Shown here in pieces: positions 37,901-48,755 of a stretch of DNA of 64,000 bases. The notes below the pieces were generated by a model. The model worked only from the letters and a program-made list of their open reading frames with translations. It was not told the origin of the DNA and did no database searches. Each line of letters opens with the position of its first letter. The stretch's first letter is position 1. The position numbers and the translations under genes were made by a program. The stretch is from Membranipora membranacea (lineage: Eukaryota; Bryozoa; Gymnolaemata; Cheilostomatida; Membraniporidae): the NCBI GenBank assembly GCA_914767715.1, contig OU612067.1, positions 9,054,001-9,118,000 on the forward strand, in the 5' to 3' direction.

Positions 37901-40900
37901 AAGGTTTGGCTGAGGGGAACTCCACTTCTGCCCAGATAGAAGCTGATGCAGATACTCCTTTCTCCATCGTGACCAGAATTGTTGAGATAGGAACTGCACC
38001 CGCCGCCATCTTTTCCTAGAGTACAGTTCAGGCTCATTGAAGTCACCTGGTGGTGATGAGTGAGGTTGTCCTTTCATAGTAAGCAGCATGTTCGGAGTGA
38101 GTGGAAGAGGTTCTATTGTGGTTTCTTGGTTCAGCTGCTCTACTGTTAGCGGTCTGGAGTTGATGATAGCCATGCACTCATATAGTAGTGTCCTGAGAAT
38201 AGCTGAGTTGACTCAACATGATGATTGTTCCAGGAGAATGCCTTTCATGATGTTCCTCACTGTTCTTATGAGTCATTCCCAGCATCCACCCATATGACTA
38301 GCGGAAGGAACGTTGAACTTAAAATGACAGTGCTTAGACTTCAAATAGGTTTGGGTATCGATGTCCATCATATCCTCTAGTGATTTCTTGAATTCGTTTC
38401 TTGCTCCGACAAAGTTGGTACCCTGATCGGAAAGAAGTGTCTGAACCAGTCTACGAATAGATGTGAAACATCGGAAACTGTTGATAAAGCTGTCAGTTGT
38501 CATATCCTTCAGTAGCTCTAGATGAACTCCTCTGCTTGCTAGGCATGTGAAAATGAGTCCATACCTCTTGCCTTCCTTTCGTCCATCCTAACAGCTGAAG
38601 GGGCCAAACACGTCCATTCCGACATGTGTAAAGGGTGGTGAGGGTTCTGTTCTGGTGGTAGATGAATCATTGTGGACAACATTTGAGTACCTTGGCTGAA
38701 GAGAAAAAACTCCACTAGGTAAAGTTACTGCCATCTGTGGAGCAACACGAGACTTAGACATGACGAGTGAGACAGAAACTTGAGTGAGCGATGGTTCAAT
38801 TATCCTCAGATATGCGCAGGTGCCATAGGCATATGAGCTAGCATCGGCAAACATGAGCATATCTGAGGATAATGGAACCATTGATGAGTCGTTGTACTGC
38901 AGATCCTTGCTGAAGAAGCATCTGGGTACCTTGAAGAAGTTGAGATCTGGTAGATTGGCTAACTATTTCTTCCATTTACTAACTTGAGTGTCAGAGAAAT
39001 CATCGTCCCATTTCTTTCCATCTCCTGAATGAGCCATTGAAAATGAATGGACCTAAGAATCCAACTGCGATCTTGTCTTTCCTGAATCTGCAAAGGAGAC
39101 CTGCGAGATTGTTGTGAAGGTCAGGACCTTGGAGCAGTTGTTTGTTGAGTGATTGACCTTGATAGACAGCACTACAATCAAAAACTACTCTGAGCTTTCC
39201 TGGTTTCTGAGGATGGAACATGCCATGGTGAGGTATGAACAAGCCATCTCCTGTAGTTGTACATGGTTGAGCTTCACCTCTTGAGATTATGTCCTTCATA
39301 AACTCTCTGTATTTGTCATCCTGATGAGGATCTGCCGACAACTTCTTCTGTAGACCTCTGAATCTATGCATGGCATAAGACCTGTTGTTAGGGAGGTTGG
39401 GTGTTTCTTTAAATGGTAGTGGCATCGTATAGAAGCCATTAACGGCTGAGACTGACTCATTCATCATTTTAAGGAACAACACATCGTTTTGGGACATAGG
39501 AATCCCTTCCTCAGTACTGAAGTCCTGTAGGCATTGCATTATCTCTTCTGACTTGAGTTCTTCAGTGGCAATTCGGTTGCAAATCCTCAGCTGACTGGTG
39601 GAAGCAGAGTTGCCCCAAACAAAAATCCAGCCTAGTATGATTTCCACTCCAAAGGATTGAGTTAAAGAGCCCTTCACTTGTGAGAGAGGGTTGGATGCTG
39701 CGGGGCAGTTGAAGCCAATCAGAAGTGCTATGTCACAGGACTGCAGTGGGGAAACTTTGTCCGTCAGAGAGTGGAGATGTTTCCATTGCTTGGCTGTTTC
39801 AGGAGTTGGGATGTGCGATGTGCGATGAGAATACTTGTTTCTGATCTGTAGATACTTCCTTCATTTCACAATCTGATTGCGACTTGTCATGGTAGACATC
39901 TTGAGTGTTGTAGGTGAGGAAGCAGCATTCAGGCTGTCTGCTGTATATGTACAAATAAATGAAGTATCAGACATGCTGTCAATGAGTGCATATACCATAG
40001 ATCTCCTGCTCAGAATTCTCTAGAGAAGAAACATACACAGGCAGGATCATTGTTTTAAGCCCGAAGCCATTTTCAGAGCTGATGCTGTGAGTCACTGCTG
40101 CTTCAGTAGAAGATGCATTATCCGCTGATTCGGATGTCTTCTTCTCCATATGATGGCAGGTAGCATGATCTCCGTCGCAGCGAGTGCACTTCACTTTACA
40201 TAGCATATATCCTTACTATGACCCTTTCTTAGGCAGTGGAAACATAGATTCTCCGATTTAATAACTTCCTGCTGCTGAGGGCGAGGTAGTTTGGCAAACT
40301 TTCGACAGTCTGAGGTGCTGTGTGAGTCCTGAGTCTTACACAAGTGGCAGATTTTCTTTGAAGATTTTGCAGAAGACTGAGTGGGTTTGCTAGTTGAATA
40401 ACTGGAAGTCTGAGCTGGCTTGCTAGCAGAGTAACTTGGAGCATGAGCTGGCTTGCCAGCAGAGTAACTTGAACGCAAAGAGAGATCAGCAGTAGTGTTG
40501 AGAGTCGTTGACTTGGTGGTAGAAGGTTTCTTCTTTCCAGGGTTCTTCGAAGCTTTGGTGATAGCATCTATAGAGGTAGTATTGCTGGTAGCTAGGCTTC
40601 TTTCTTGACAAAGGCTGCATACTCATGAAAGGTTGGATGGCGTTTATGATCGTAACAAAGGCTTCCAGCTTGCCTTGACCATCTGCTCATTAAACCAGTA
40701 GGGAGAGTGTTGGGAAAACCCTTCATCTCACAAGGATCGCTCAGCTTCTGAAGTTCTGATACCGCAGACATTGTGACGATGTTGTTCAAGAAAGTTGGGA
40801 TATTTCTGTAGGCCTTGACTTTCACTGCTAGAGAGTTGAGGCCATGATTCCAGTCGATCTCGGAATGCTTCTGTAAAATCAAACGGGTCGCCGTACTTCT

Positions 40901-43900
40901 CGTCTAATCTCTGTTTGGCCTGGCCATAGGCATCAGCTGTGATTAGTGAACATACACCTTTCACCAAGTCCAATGCTTCACCTGTCAAAAGTCTTGTAGG
41001 TAGACTAACTTTTGGTGAGGTTGCAGAGATTTGCTTTCAACAAGTAAATCAATAATGTTGATTGCCACGTGGGATAGACGATTATATCCCCTGAGAATTT
41101 GATAGGCTTGGCGGGAGGTAGGCTGTTGATGTCTACCAACTGTTTTACTAGGTGCAACATTAAAGAGTGGGCTTCTGATGAGTTGAGAGAGAACTGTGAA
41201 AGCTCTTCAGGAGGACAGGTGAGCCTATGATGATAGGTCCGGATCTCGTCCTTAGCTTTGAGTATCTTCAACTCCATTTCTAAAGCTTCAAGCTCTGACT
41301 GATGACCAAGTTGAGACTGAGGATTTACTGCTGATGAAGCGTAGGTAGTCCGATGATCTAGCCATGAAGACGCCAGATCTGGTACAATAGCACTGGGTGT
41401 AGGCAGGCTGTTGCCTTGAGTGAGCACTGGGTCCTGAGTAGGATGAGCGTGTATGTTGGAGACCGATGAAAACATAGGAGTTGTCTCGTTCGTCTGAACG
41501 GTGAAACCAACTGCAGAGGTGTTTTGGAAGAGATGGGGATGTGGGTTTATCCCCTGAGTAGCACCAGAGCTAACATATGAGTTAGGTGGCTGACTGGAAG
41601 TATGTAAATCAGTGGGATTTATCCCAGGACGGTAGCTGAGAGGATCCAGGTTTGGATACAGCGATTTAGGTCTAGACTGAGGACCAAAACAATAGCCAGT
41701 AGAGTGTGGGTTGCTGAGCTGAGAATCAGAATGTATACCAGTTGAGTACAAGTTAGGACTTATCCCAGTATCATGAGAGGCAAAACCTGAGTATGGGTTA
41801 TGAGTCCTGTGTGCACCAGGTAGCACGTCACTATTGTAAGTGACTGGGTGTGGGTTACTGGGCTGAGGAACGGGGTGTATACCAGTTGAGTATAAATTAG
41901 GAGTTATCCCAGCATCTTGAGAGGCAACACCTGATTGTGGGTTATGAATCCTGAGGGTACCAGGTGGCACATATCTATTGGGAGCAACTAGGTGTGACTT
42001 ACTGGGCTGAGAAGCAGAATGTATACCAGTTGAGTACAAGTTAGGAGTTATACCAGACCAATGAGATGCACTAGAGACTGAATGATGAGCACCGAGTATA
42101 TTAGTGGGTTCACCACTGGTGTAGGCAACAGAGTGAGAGAGGCTAGGTTGAGGCACTGAATGATCGCCATGAAGATAGGGATGAGGAGTTGTCCCAAAAC
42201 GATGATTGGCGACCTTTAGAACTGACTGATGAGCAGCATGTACACCAGCTGGTGCACTGACACTGGAGGCAGCAGAGTATGGGTTGATCGGTTGAGGCAC
42301 CAATTTAATGACAGAGGGATAGAGATTAGGAGTTGGCCCAGAACCATGATGAGCAATACCAGGCATTGATGGATCCCTTCTACCAATAGATTGAGTAATA
42401 ACCGAGGTCTGGCAGCCCAGATAGGGCTGAGTTGTCTCCCTCGACTGCTGATTATACCCTGATATGGTTGAGCACTGAGGAGTTGTCCCCCATGACCGAT
42501 CATTAGACGAAGGAGGTTGGGTATGTGTAGTAACCTCCCCTGTCTGTGTCAAAGGATAGTGTTGGGTTTGTAGGTTTGTAGTTGTCCCTCCTGTCTGATG
42601 TGACCATAATAGAGGTAATGGTGGAGGTGGGAGCTGCGCATTTGTCCCCCCTGTGTGATGTTGAGACCTGGGTCGGGGTATGATTGAACTGGTTGTCCCT
42701 CTTGACCCCTGACCTAACCATGGTTGGGGATTAGCCTGACTAGTTATCCCCCTGGACTGATAATGACCTCCCAAGGGCTGTACCGGTACATTTGGGCCAG
42801 GGTTTTGTTCCCTATGGGCTTGACTAATCTGGGAATAAGTTGACTGATAATTGCCTACTGAGGTTGGCATAGGCGTTATGCGCTGCTGATTGATTGCAGC
42901 TTGAGCAGACACAAATGCAGGTGGTGCGACACTGAAATGTACTGTTGAAGCAGTTTGTGTTGTAAGTTTGGGTGTTGCAACTGCAGAAAGTATGGGGGAA
43001 AATATTACATGTGAAGAATTGTCTTCTCTTGTTGTGAGTGATCGAGCTGGGGTGGTGTCAATCACCGAGCTAGGATCGTCCCCTCTGTTGGCCGTAGTGT
43101 GGTCAGCATTATGAGATTCAGCTGGCTGACCTTGTGAGCCAGAAATGGTGTCCAGTGTAGAAGAAGCAGCAGCTTGAAGTTGTCGGAGCTCTTCCGTATT
43201 GACGTCTGTGATTTGTTGTGGTGGGGTGGCTCGCTGGAGATCAGGATCGTTCTCATTGTAGTAGGACTGCAACCGTAGAACAAGTTGACGTTTTCTCCCA
43301 CTGTAGGGTTGGTCGAGCCGAGCTAGCTCCTCCTTCAGCATCGGGATGCTCCATCGTGTGAGACTGTCTAGGATTCGGTGTTGTAGTGACATGATTGGTT
43401 TGGCAGCGTGAAGGCTAACACTGAGAACTGCGATAATGTACACATATAATGAGACACACTGAATGTACGTATAAATGCAATGTAACAGTGTAAGAGCATG
43501 TGAGTATACAATGAATGTCAGGTACAGGTTGTCGATAGGTCACAGTATATAATCAACAACGACTGTAGAGAAACTAGAAACTGCGCTTTTAAGGCGGACT
43601 AGTTCTAATTACAAATTGTCAAGGAGTGATGATGCTGCGATTCTACTGCAGGCTTAGAGATTGTCAATACAGTGAGAAAGCAGCGATTAATTGAGAGCAG
43701 GCAACTCCAACAATGCATGGAATGAGCAACGCATGTAATACAATGTGCATGTGTATTTTACTGTGATATGGTTTGATCTCACCAATTATCTAGAGAGCAG
43801 ATATCATCAGATATGTGTAGATTAGAGAGTACTAGAGACTTGAGATTGGCAATCATCTATCACCGACGATGTCAACTGTCCAATTTTGTCAGCGTGTCAC

Positions 43901-46463
43901 GATCGTAGATCTGATCAGTATTGTTAGTTCTACTACAGCAGAGCTGGGTACAGGCTTGAGGCGAGTAGTGTAGTATACAGCAACAGAGATTGGTCGATCG
44001 ACATCGGCTGAGCGGATGGGTACAGCGTAGACATGCGAGTAAGGTAGAGTAGCGAGGCAGGGTTACGTCATGTCGTCTTCTCCTAATGTGATTACTGTAC
44101 CGTATGTGAATGACGCAGGTGTAAGAGTGCAAAGAATTTTATTTATCTCCAAAAATCTGGTAATCACATTATGGGGGAATAGAAGATCCGATAGTGAGCA
44201 ATAGTGAGCAATTATAAATGGTGACTAGTCGGGATCTCATCTAGAAATAAATTAGAGCTATTAGCTAAGAGATGTGTCCTTGTCGATATCTGGGTGACTA
44301 GCCGGGATCACATCTAGCTAAAATAAGAAAGTCAAAATGATAATAGTATGTCTGAAAATGCAACTGAAATGAATATCTGATACCACAGAAAACAATGTCC
44401 ACATGTAATGTGATGCGATGAAATGTTATGCATAAATCAGCAAGTAATTAAACTCTATGAATATTTAAAGTGAGAACCACTTACAAATAGATTAGAGCTC
44501 GCAGCTAAGAGATGTGTCCCTGTCTATATCCGGGTGACTAGTGACAGTAAATGGGTGAAAAGATGAAAAGCTTTAAATGGGTAAATGGGTGAAAAAGCTT
44601 TCACCATTGTATTGAAAGCGATGACTTGCGGTTAGAAAGAAAGCTTATAATATAAAGCAGTAAATTTATCATGAACGCAATTTCAGAACAATGGTGGGCT
44701 TTGTCAATGCTATGACACCGATCACCAGACCCCTAACACCAAGCGCAACTCCCACGGTTACAATGCAATACATGTTATGTTCATGATACTGCTGAGAGTG
44801 AGTACATGCAAGGAGTTACTCTTTGGTTCATGTCACTACAGGTTATTAGTTGGCCCTTGACTACCTCGAGGGCACAGGCCTTCTTGTTATTCTGGTTGTC
44901 GGGCTCTGTGGGGTGGGGAAGATAGGAGAAATATCTTCTTTTGTCACAAAGTTGGAGTTCAACCCCAGATTTAAGCCAACCCCAGACCAAAATAGATTTT
45001 TACGCTTCGCACAGATCTGGGGTTCAAAATTAAACTCAATATGCCCTGGGGTAGGTAACTTGCATTCTCTGCAATATGACGTCACAGTGGAGTGAACAGG
45101 AAGTGCTTGTTTTGTATTGCTTTTACTTCTTGATATCCCAATGCAAGGGTGGCGAAGGGCTAGTATCATGTTGCCTGGTTTTTGTCTTGCCATTGATCTG
45201 AACTAACCTGACAGACTAGTGTAGGATCCTTTAATGTTTCTGTGTCATCCTGTAGAAGTTCTAGTAATATATCATGGGCTTCCACTGTCTGCAAACAGGT
45301 AGTGAATACTTACAGAGGGTATGTATGAGATTCAATGATTGATGTTGGTAACAGCGAAACAAAAAACTGACAGCTCGAGGCAAATATGGCCATATTTTCA
45401 CAAGAGCTTGATTCCGAATAACAGTTTTGTCATCAATTTCTCAACTTCAATACTTACCTAAAAAGTGAAAAATATAAGAGAACCCACTTACAGAGGCAGC
45501 CACCCTATCAGCAGGTACTATGACCATGAGCGTTATTATAACTCCAAGTGTCATCCATGTAATATGAACAGCTAGTTCCTCTGGATTAGGGTATGACAAA
45601 ACATACAACATAAGTAGCACTATCACCACATTAGCAGAGAATATAAGTCCCAACATTGGAGAGAAGATTTGATTAGCTTGGGCCACAAGTCCGGTGAGTC
45701 GCAGGTGAGCTATTCGGTAATCTGCTAGTTTCAACAATACCGCTGCAGGATTTGCAGAAATTGACTGCTCAAGATGATGGTTGTAGTCTCTTAGAAGAAT
45801 CCACTGAGTTCCGCATACACAAATGAAGTATGCTAAAGGAAATGTCCATATGAAGTTCAGAAATACATCCACCCCACTGTGATATAGGTTGAGAATAATT
45901 AGGGTCATTGGCGAGGGTGGATTTTGATTGAAGAAAGAGAAGTAGCTCTTATGAACAATTCCTTCCCTTGTGTAGAAGACAATCTTTGGTACACCAAAAT
46001 AAAGATTGAGCAATACAAAGAAAGCGGCCACTACACAGATTAAGATCTTGATCTTCCTGTATCCGATTTTAGCTCCAAGTGCAATCATTCTTGCTTCAAC
46101 ATCAACAAGACCCTCATAATATTTTCCGAGACCCCATTTGCCGTGCGCAGCGACAAACAGAATGCATGGGTTGATAATAGAATGTGTCATCCAGGAGCAA
46201 TAAGCGATTTTCACCAGCAGTGCCTCTCTGATCTTGTCCTCTTCAGAGTCCCAGGTCAGGATAAACTTGGTGATGAGAAATGAACACAGCACAATACAAG
46301 TGATGAAGTGCCTAACAGTGCAAAACTTCTGAATACGTGGTGATTTGATCATATGTGTTCCGCTGCCCGAAAATATCCCAGAGATCAGCAAAGTGTATCT
46401 TATAGGTCGATCCAATGTTGGAAGGACGGCATCATTTTTCACAACCTCACTGTCAACCCTCAT
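34951..46463 (-). CDS. Gustatory-receptor-like 7TM protein, gene C (transposon-stretched intron)
   Basis: Exons 46463-45492 (324 codons), 45288-45208 (27), 35757-35671 (29) and 35094-34951 (47 plus stop), giving 427 aa; all three introns are phase 0. Highly similar to gene A, with the same TM layout, HHLEQSIS loop and last-exon SYYMVLVQF signature. The start MRVDSEVV is forced by an in-frame TAG shortly upstream. Intron 2 measures 9.45 kb against 0.51 kb in gene A, because a hAT element carrying a nested BEL/Pao retrotransposon sits in it. Exon frames and all splice dinucleotides remain intact, so the gene may still be expressed if the intron is spliced. A spare copy of the start of exon 4 lies at 35247-35318. 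Confidence 0.85.
35247..35318 (-). other. Duplicate, truncated copy of GRL exon 4 in gene C
   Basis: Lies in intron 3 of gene C, 153 bases before the full exon 4 (35094). It keeps the acceptor ('ccttccag' then ATAGTTGG) and encodes IVGFLASYYMVLVQFNT, then diverges to VSAFPV and a stop. If used as the terminal exon it would give a receptor with complete TM7 but a C-tail of only a few residues. It could equally be a silent by-product of local duplication. Confidence 0.7.
35571..35590. repeat. (AG)n microsatellite
   Basis: Ten AG units in intron 3 of gene C, upstream (gene sense) of the duplicated exon 4. Confidence 0.9.
36008..36158. repeat. Intronic foldback repeat of gene C, left part
   Basis: Matches the gene A half copy ('catgttatggtcaggcag', 'aaaaaaattcaatgctctac') up to 'gggtaggt' at 36151-36158, where the hAT element begins. 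The rest resumes at 45049. Confidence 0.75.
36926..37669 (-). repeat. 3' LTR of the BEL/Pao element
   Basis: 744 bases, alignable with 44107-44762 from 'gaatgacgcaggtgtaagag' to 'ggttaca'. It contains about 160 bases near 36975-37150 that the other LTR lacks. It begins cg instead of tg and ends ca. Confidence 0.88.
37690..38881 (-). pseudogene. BEL/Pao Pol remnant: RNase H edge and integrase
   Basis: Broken frames at 38881-38588, 38503-38273 and 38173-37811. In order they show the RNase H region (MFADASSYAYGTCAYLR, then KSRVAPQMAV), the integrase entry (PFTHVGMDVFGPF), the integrase core (TDSFINSFR, LLSDQGTNFVGA, HMGGCWE) and the C-terminal part (INSRPLT, LTPNMLL, FWSRWRKEYL, then DGLVRKV near 37800). 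Parts of the catalytic core between 38588 and 38503 are frameshifted. Confidence 0.85.
39030..39677 (-). pseudogene. BEL/Pao reverse transcriptase, N-terminal part only
   Basis: Shows the BEL-type lead-in: GFYTMPLPFKETPNLPNNRS, a HRFRGLQKKL motif, PHHGMFHPQKPGKLRVVFD, and GPDLHNNLAGLLCRFRKDKIAV. The frame then runs into unrelated sequence (FLGPFIF...) exactly where the DIxxMF-type catalytic start and the YxDD box should follow. Roughly the palm domain is deleted before the RNase H remnant resumes near 38960. Confidence 0.85.
39690..40478 (-). pseudogene. BEL/Pao zinc knuckles and protease region
   Basis: Frame 40478-40191 has CCHC-like knuckles (CHLCKTQDSHSTSDC and LCFHCLRKGHSKDIC). The frame at 40206-39979 continues with CTRCDGDHATCHH. 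Below 39979 the phrase LIDSMSDTSFI appears in place of the aspartic protease 'DSGSxxSF' site of DUF1758, with the active-site neighbourhood changed. Several stops and shifts separate these pieces. Confidence 0.75.
40592..43443 (-). pseudogene. BEL/Pao Gag with SAP-like N-terminus and repeat-rich middle
   Basis: The first frame (43443-41005, 812 codons) starts with a SAP-like helix-extended-loop-helix segment (LTRWSIPMLKEELARLDQPY then RKRQLVLRLQSYY). It is followed by about 600 residues of Ser/Pro/Thr/Gln-rich sequence with degenerate repeats such as GITPNLYSTGIHSASQPS. It ends with a coiled, charged segment (ELEALEMELKILKAKDEIR) and the start of a DUF1759-type Gag core (KPIKFSGD...YPTWQS). 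The core continues in other frames at 40988-40728 and 40882-40592, showing at least two frameshifts. The inner ATG (MSLQHR, codon 18) may be the natural start. Confidence 0.82.
43444..44106 (-). other. BEL/Pao untranslated leader
   Basis: About 660 bases between the 5' LTR and Gag with no clear open frame. No convincing tRNA primer-binding site was seen next to the LTR end at 44106. Confidence 0.6.
44107..44762 (-). repeat. 5' LTR of the BEL/Pao element
   Basis: 656 bases with tg...ca ends. Compared with the other LTR it lacks a block near its start but has an internal partial duplication (two copies of the 'gtgactagtcggga...catctag' segment around 44221-44325). Confidence 0.88.
45049..45120. 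repeat. Intronic foldback repeat of gene C, right part
   Basis: Begins with the second gggtaggt and continues 'aacttgcattctctgcaata' and 'gacgtcacagtgga', matching the gene A half copy downstream of the hAT insertion site. Confidence 0.75.
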
Positions 46464-48755
46464 GTTTTTGGAAGCAACAACAACCTAGCAGCACCTAACA
46501 CGACTTGCACATGACATTGAGTTCCTATATCAGGTTTGTATATATGAACAAATTTTCCACTCAAGCTATATTGAGCTTTCATTGGATTGAACGGAACCTG
46601 CTGCCAGTTTCGAGTGCTTCATGAGTTTCCTTCAAGCAGTCAGGCACAACAACCTCAGGAAAGAGGCTGCCTTTCGAATTCTGAAATGATGGTTATAGTT
46701 ATTGATCTTCTGATGCCACTTTGTAACAAAAGATTTGAGCAAACACACTAAATACAGGAAATGAAGTTTTTCTCAATACTTCATTGACTACAGTTTGAAA
46801 ACTCAAGTAGAAGTTCAATAGAGCCACTGCTGTACATATTTGAAATATAGAATCAGGCCGAGTAGCCCTGACTTTTGTCATCCGGTCAAATATACCAATC
46901 CAAGGTGATTTCAAAGCTCAAAATGAAAGAGCCTGTAAATGGTATACAGAATGGTCGAAATTTGGAGATTGCAATGACCATAAACATCCTTTTACAGCGT
47001 TTAAACAAAAGTGATGTCCCATGTCAGCCTATACTGCCAAATGTGATACTGGGTTAGTAAGATGGGGCTGTTACTATATTAGTTACACTAATCTTACTGA
47101 GCTAGTAAGGTATTTTGTTCAAGGAGTTATGGTACCTTCAAATTACACTTGAGCCACCAAATTGTCTCACTATATTCGTGACAGACCTCTTACTGCATTT
47201 GTAATACTTTTCTCTTACTTATATAGTAAGATTTAAAAAAAAAAATACTGCCCATGTGCATGTCTGAAGATTCGCAGCATTTTTTTATGATCCAACGTAA
47301 CTCATACACCAATTCATTGTACAGCTTTATCCTGTCAGTAGCTGACAAGCTGCTAAATGGATAGTGATGGAAATGACCAATGCAAATAATATACCTAACA
47401 ATATTCTGAGATGTCTCCTACTCTTCTGTGGATAAACAACTCCTGCACTTTACCCTTACACTCTAGAATCTAAAGGGTTGAGTACTAGCTAGAGTTAACA
47501 AAGATAGGTTCAGGGTAGCCTGTCTTTACGAGCTTTGTTCGGTGGGGGCAGAGTGGTTGGGGGGGAGGGGGGTAAATCGAAGAAAGCTGAACATAGCCTT
47601 GCCACACGGCTACCTTTTTGTTTTGGGGAACTCAACAAAACGCAAAATGTAGCCGCGTGACAAGGCTAGGGTTGACAATATTAGAGTTGCTCCCAAACAC
47701 ATTATTATGGTAACAAACTCAAACCTCAGTGTTTTTTTTTTATACAATTGCCATATTGGCAACGCTCCAAAAAGGTCAAAGACTGTGCATTGAATAAATA
47801 ATCGGTAGTTAAATTGATACCATGAGGTTATTGGAAGCAATGACAGAGATTTCGATTCCACCTTTTATTTGTTTGAAAGTTATCCCTAGGGCAGTCAAAT
47901 TATATGTGGAATGATTACATTGTGTTTTATGACATAACGTCGTTGAAAACAGTTATTCTGCGATCCTGGCATCGAGAGCGTTCCGATGGTACATGAGATG
48001 ATATGATTACTTGGAAAAAATTGTTTTGCCGTTTTTCTAGAAAATCACTAACAATTTTGAAATTCTGCTAATATAAATATCACAGTAGTATTTAAAGAAT
48101 TAACCTGATATTGACCCAGCTATACCTTTATAAAAAATGAACCAATATCTAGGAAGTAAGCTCATGTAATAAATTACACTATTATAGTGATTAACACAAG
48201 ACACCGGACAGACGTTATGTAATGTAACGATAACAACACTATACTGTAGGGGATCAACAGTTCAAATACATTTAGTGCTACAGCAGATTGAAGTGGGAAT
48301 TAATTAATCTCTTGATGAATTACTTGACGCCTGTTACAATGGAATAGATGAAACAATAGCAGTTATTATGCAATCTTACATATTTAAAAGAAAAGTTGTG
48401 ATTAAACAAAAATGTATTATCTAACATGTGTTGCCTTCTACAGAGTAATCTCTCTCTCTATCCAATCTTGAATTGATCAGCATCAACAGATGTAATTTCT
48501 CAATGATAAATAGATTGTCGTGAATGTGGGAAAATGAATGGAAATTGTCTTCAATTAAGGGATTCAGATTGTTATTCTTTTGGATTTTCAATATTTCCTG
48601 TATCTTTGGTCACGTCTTAGCTTTGGCATCTAGATTTTGATCAGAATTGCTAAACACTGTGTTAGCAGTATTAGTTAAGATTTCTCATGCCAGACTGAAC
48701 TGACTTTTCGTGTGGCTTTGGTTGACATTGCTGGGTTCATGCTGAGAGTGGGAGC
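46464..48755. other. Spacer between GRL genes C and D
   Basis: Counterpart of 28133-31235 but without the LINE-bearing insertion. It holds the small palindromic repeat at 47594-47668 and G-rich sequence near 47555. No coding exon seen. Confidence 0.65.
47594..47668. repeat. Dispersed short palindromic repeat (best copy)
   Basis: Starts tagccttgccacacggctac and ends gtagccgcgtgacaaggcta, its near-perfect complement, around a 'ttttgttttggggaactc' core. Related copies lie at 9408, 16701 and 29174. It is probably a tiny MITE or the end of a larger family. Confidence 0.8.

Larger units (their letters stand above)
36926..44762 (-). mobile_element. Defective BEL/Pao LTR retrotransposon nested in the hAT element
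   Basis: Order in the minus direction: LTR, untranslated leader, Gag, zinc knuckles with protease region, reverse transcriptase N-part, RNase H remnant, integrase, LTR. Domain order and motifs match the BEL/Pao superfamily. Frameshifts break Gag and Pol, and the core of the reverse transcriptase (including the YxDD region) is missing, so it cannot be autonomous. The LTRs differ in length (656 and 744 bases) and no target duplication is visible at the ends (tctcg on the left, atgca on the right). Confidence 0.9.
36159..45048. mobile_element. Non-autonomous hAT element, split by a BEL/Pao insertion
   Basis: The left end starts caggggtgtaggg and the right end finishes atgccctg, so the outermost five bases are inverted (CAGGG/CCCTG). 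Subterminal 'ggggttga'/'tcaacccc' motifs recur at both ends. Both sides are flanked by the identical 8-mer gggtaggt (36151-36158 and 45049-45056), and gene A shows the uninterrupted site with a single gggtaggt (near 26718). An 8-base duplication and CAGGG ends are diagnostic of hAT. Without the nested BEL the element is about 1,053 bases (36159-36925 plus 44763-45048) and encodes no transposase. A tRNA-A-box-like string (tgggcccagtggtaacg) near 36308 may be a SINE relic. Confidence 0.85.

Noticed and set aside
36921-44767. 5-bp target duplication for the BEL/Pao element
   Set aside because: Left flank tctcg and right flank atgca do not match, and shifting the ends by a few bases does not help.
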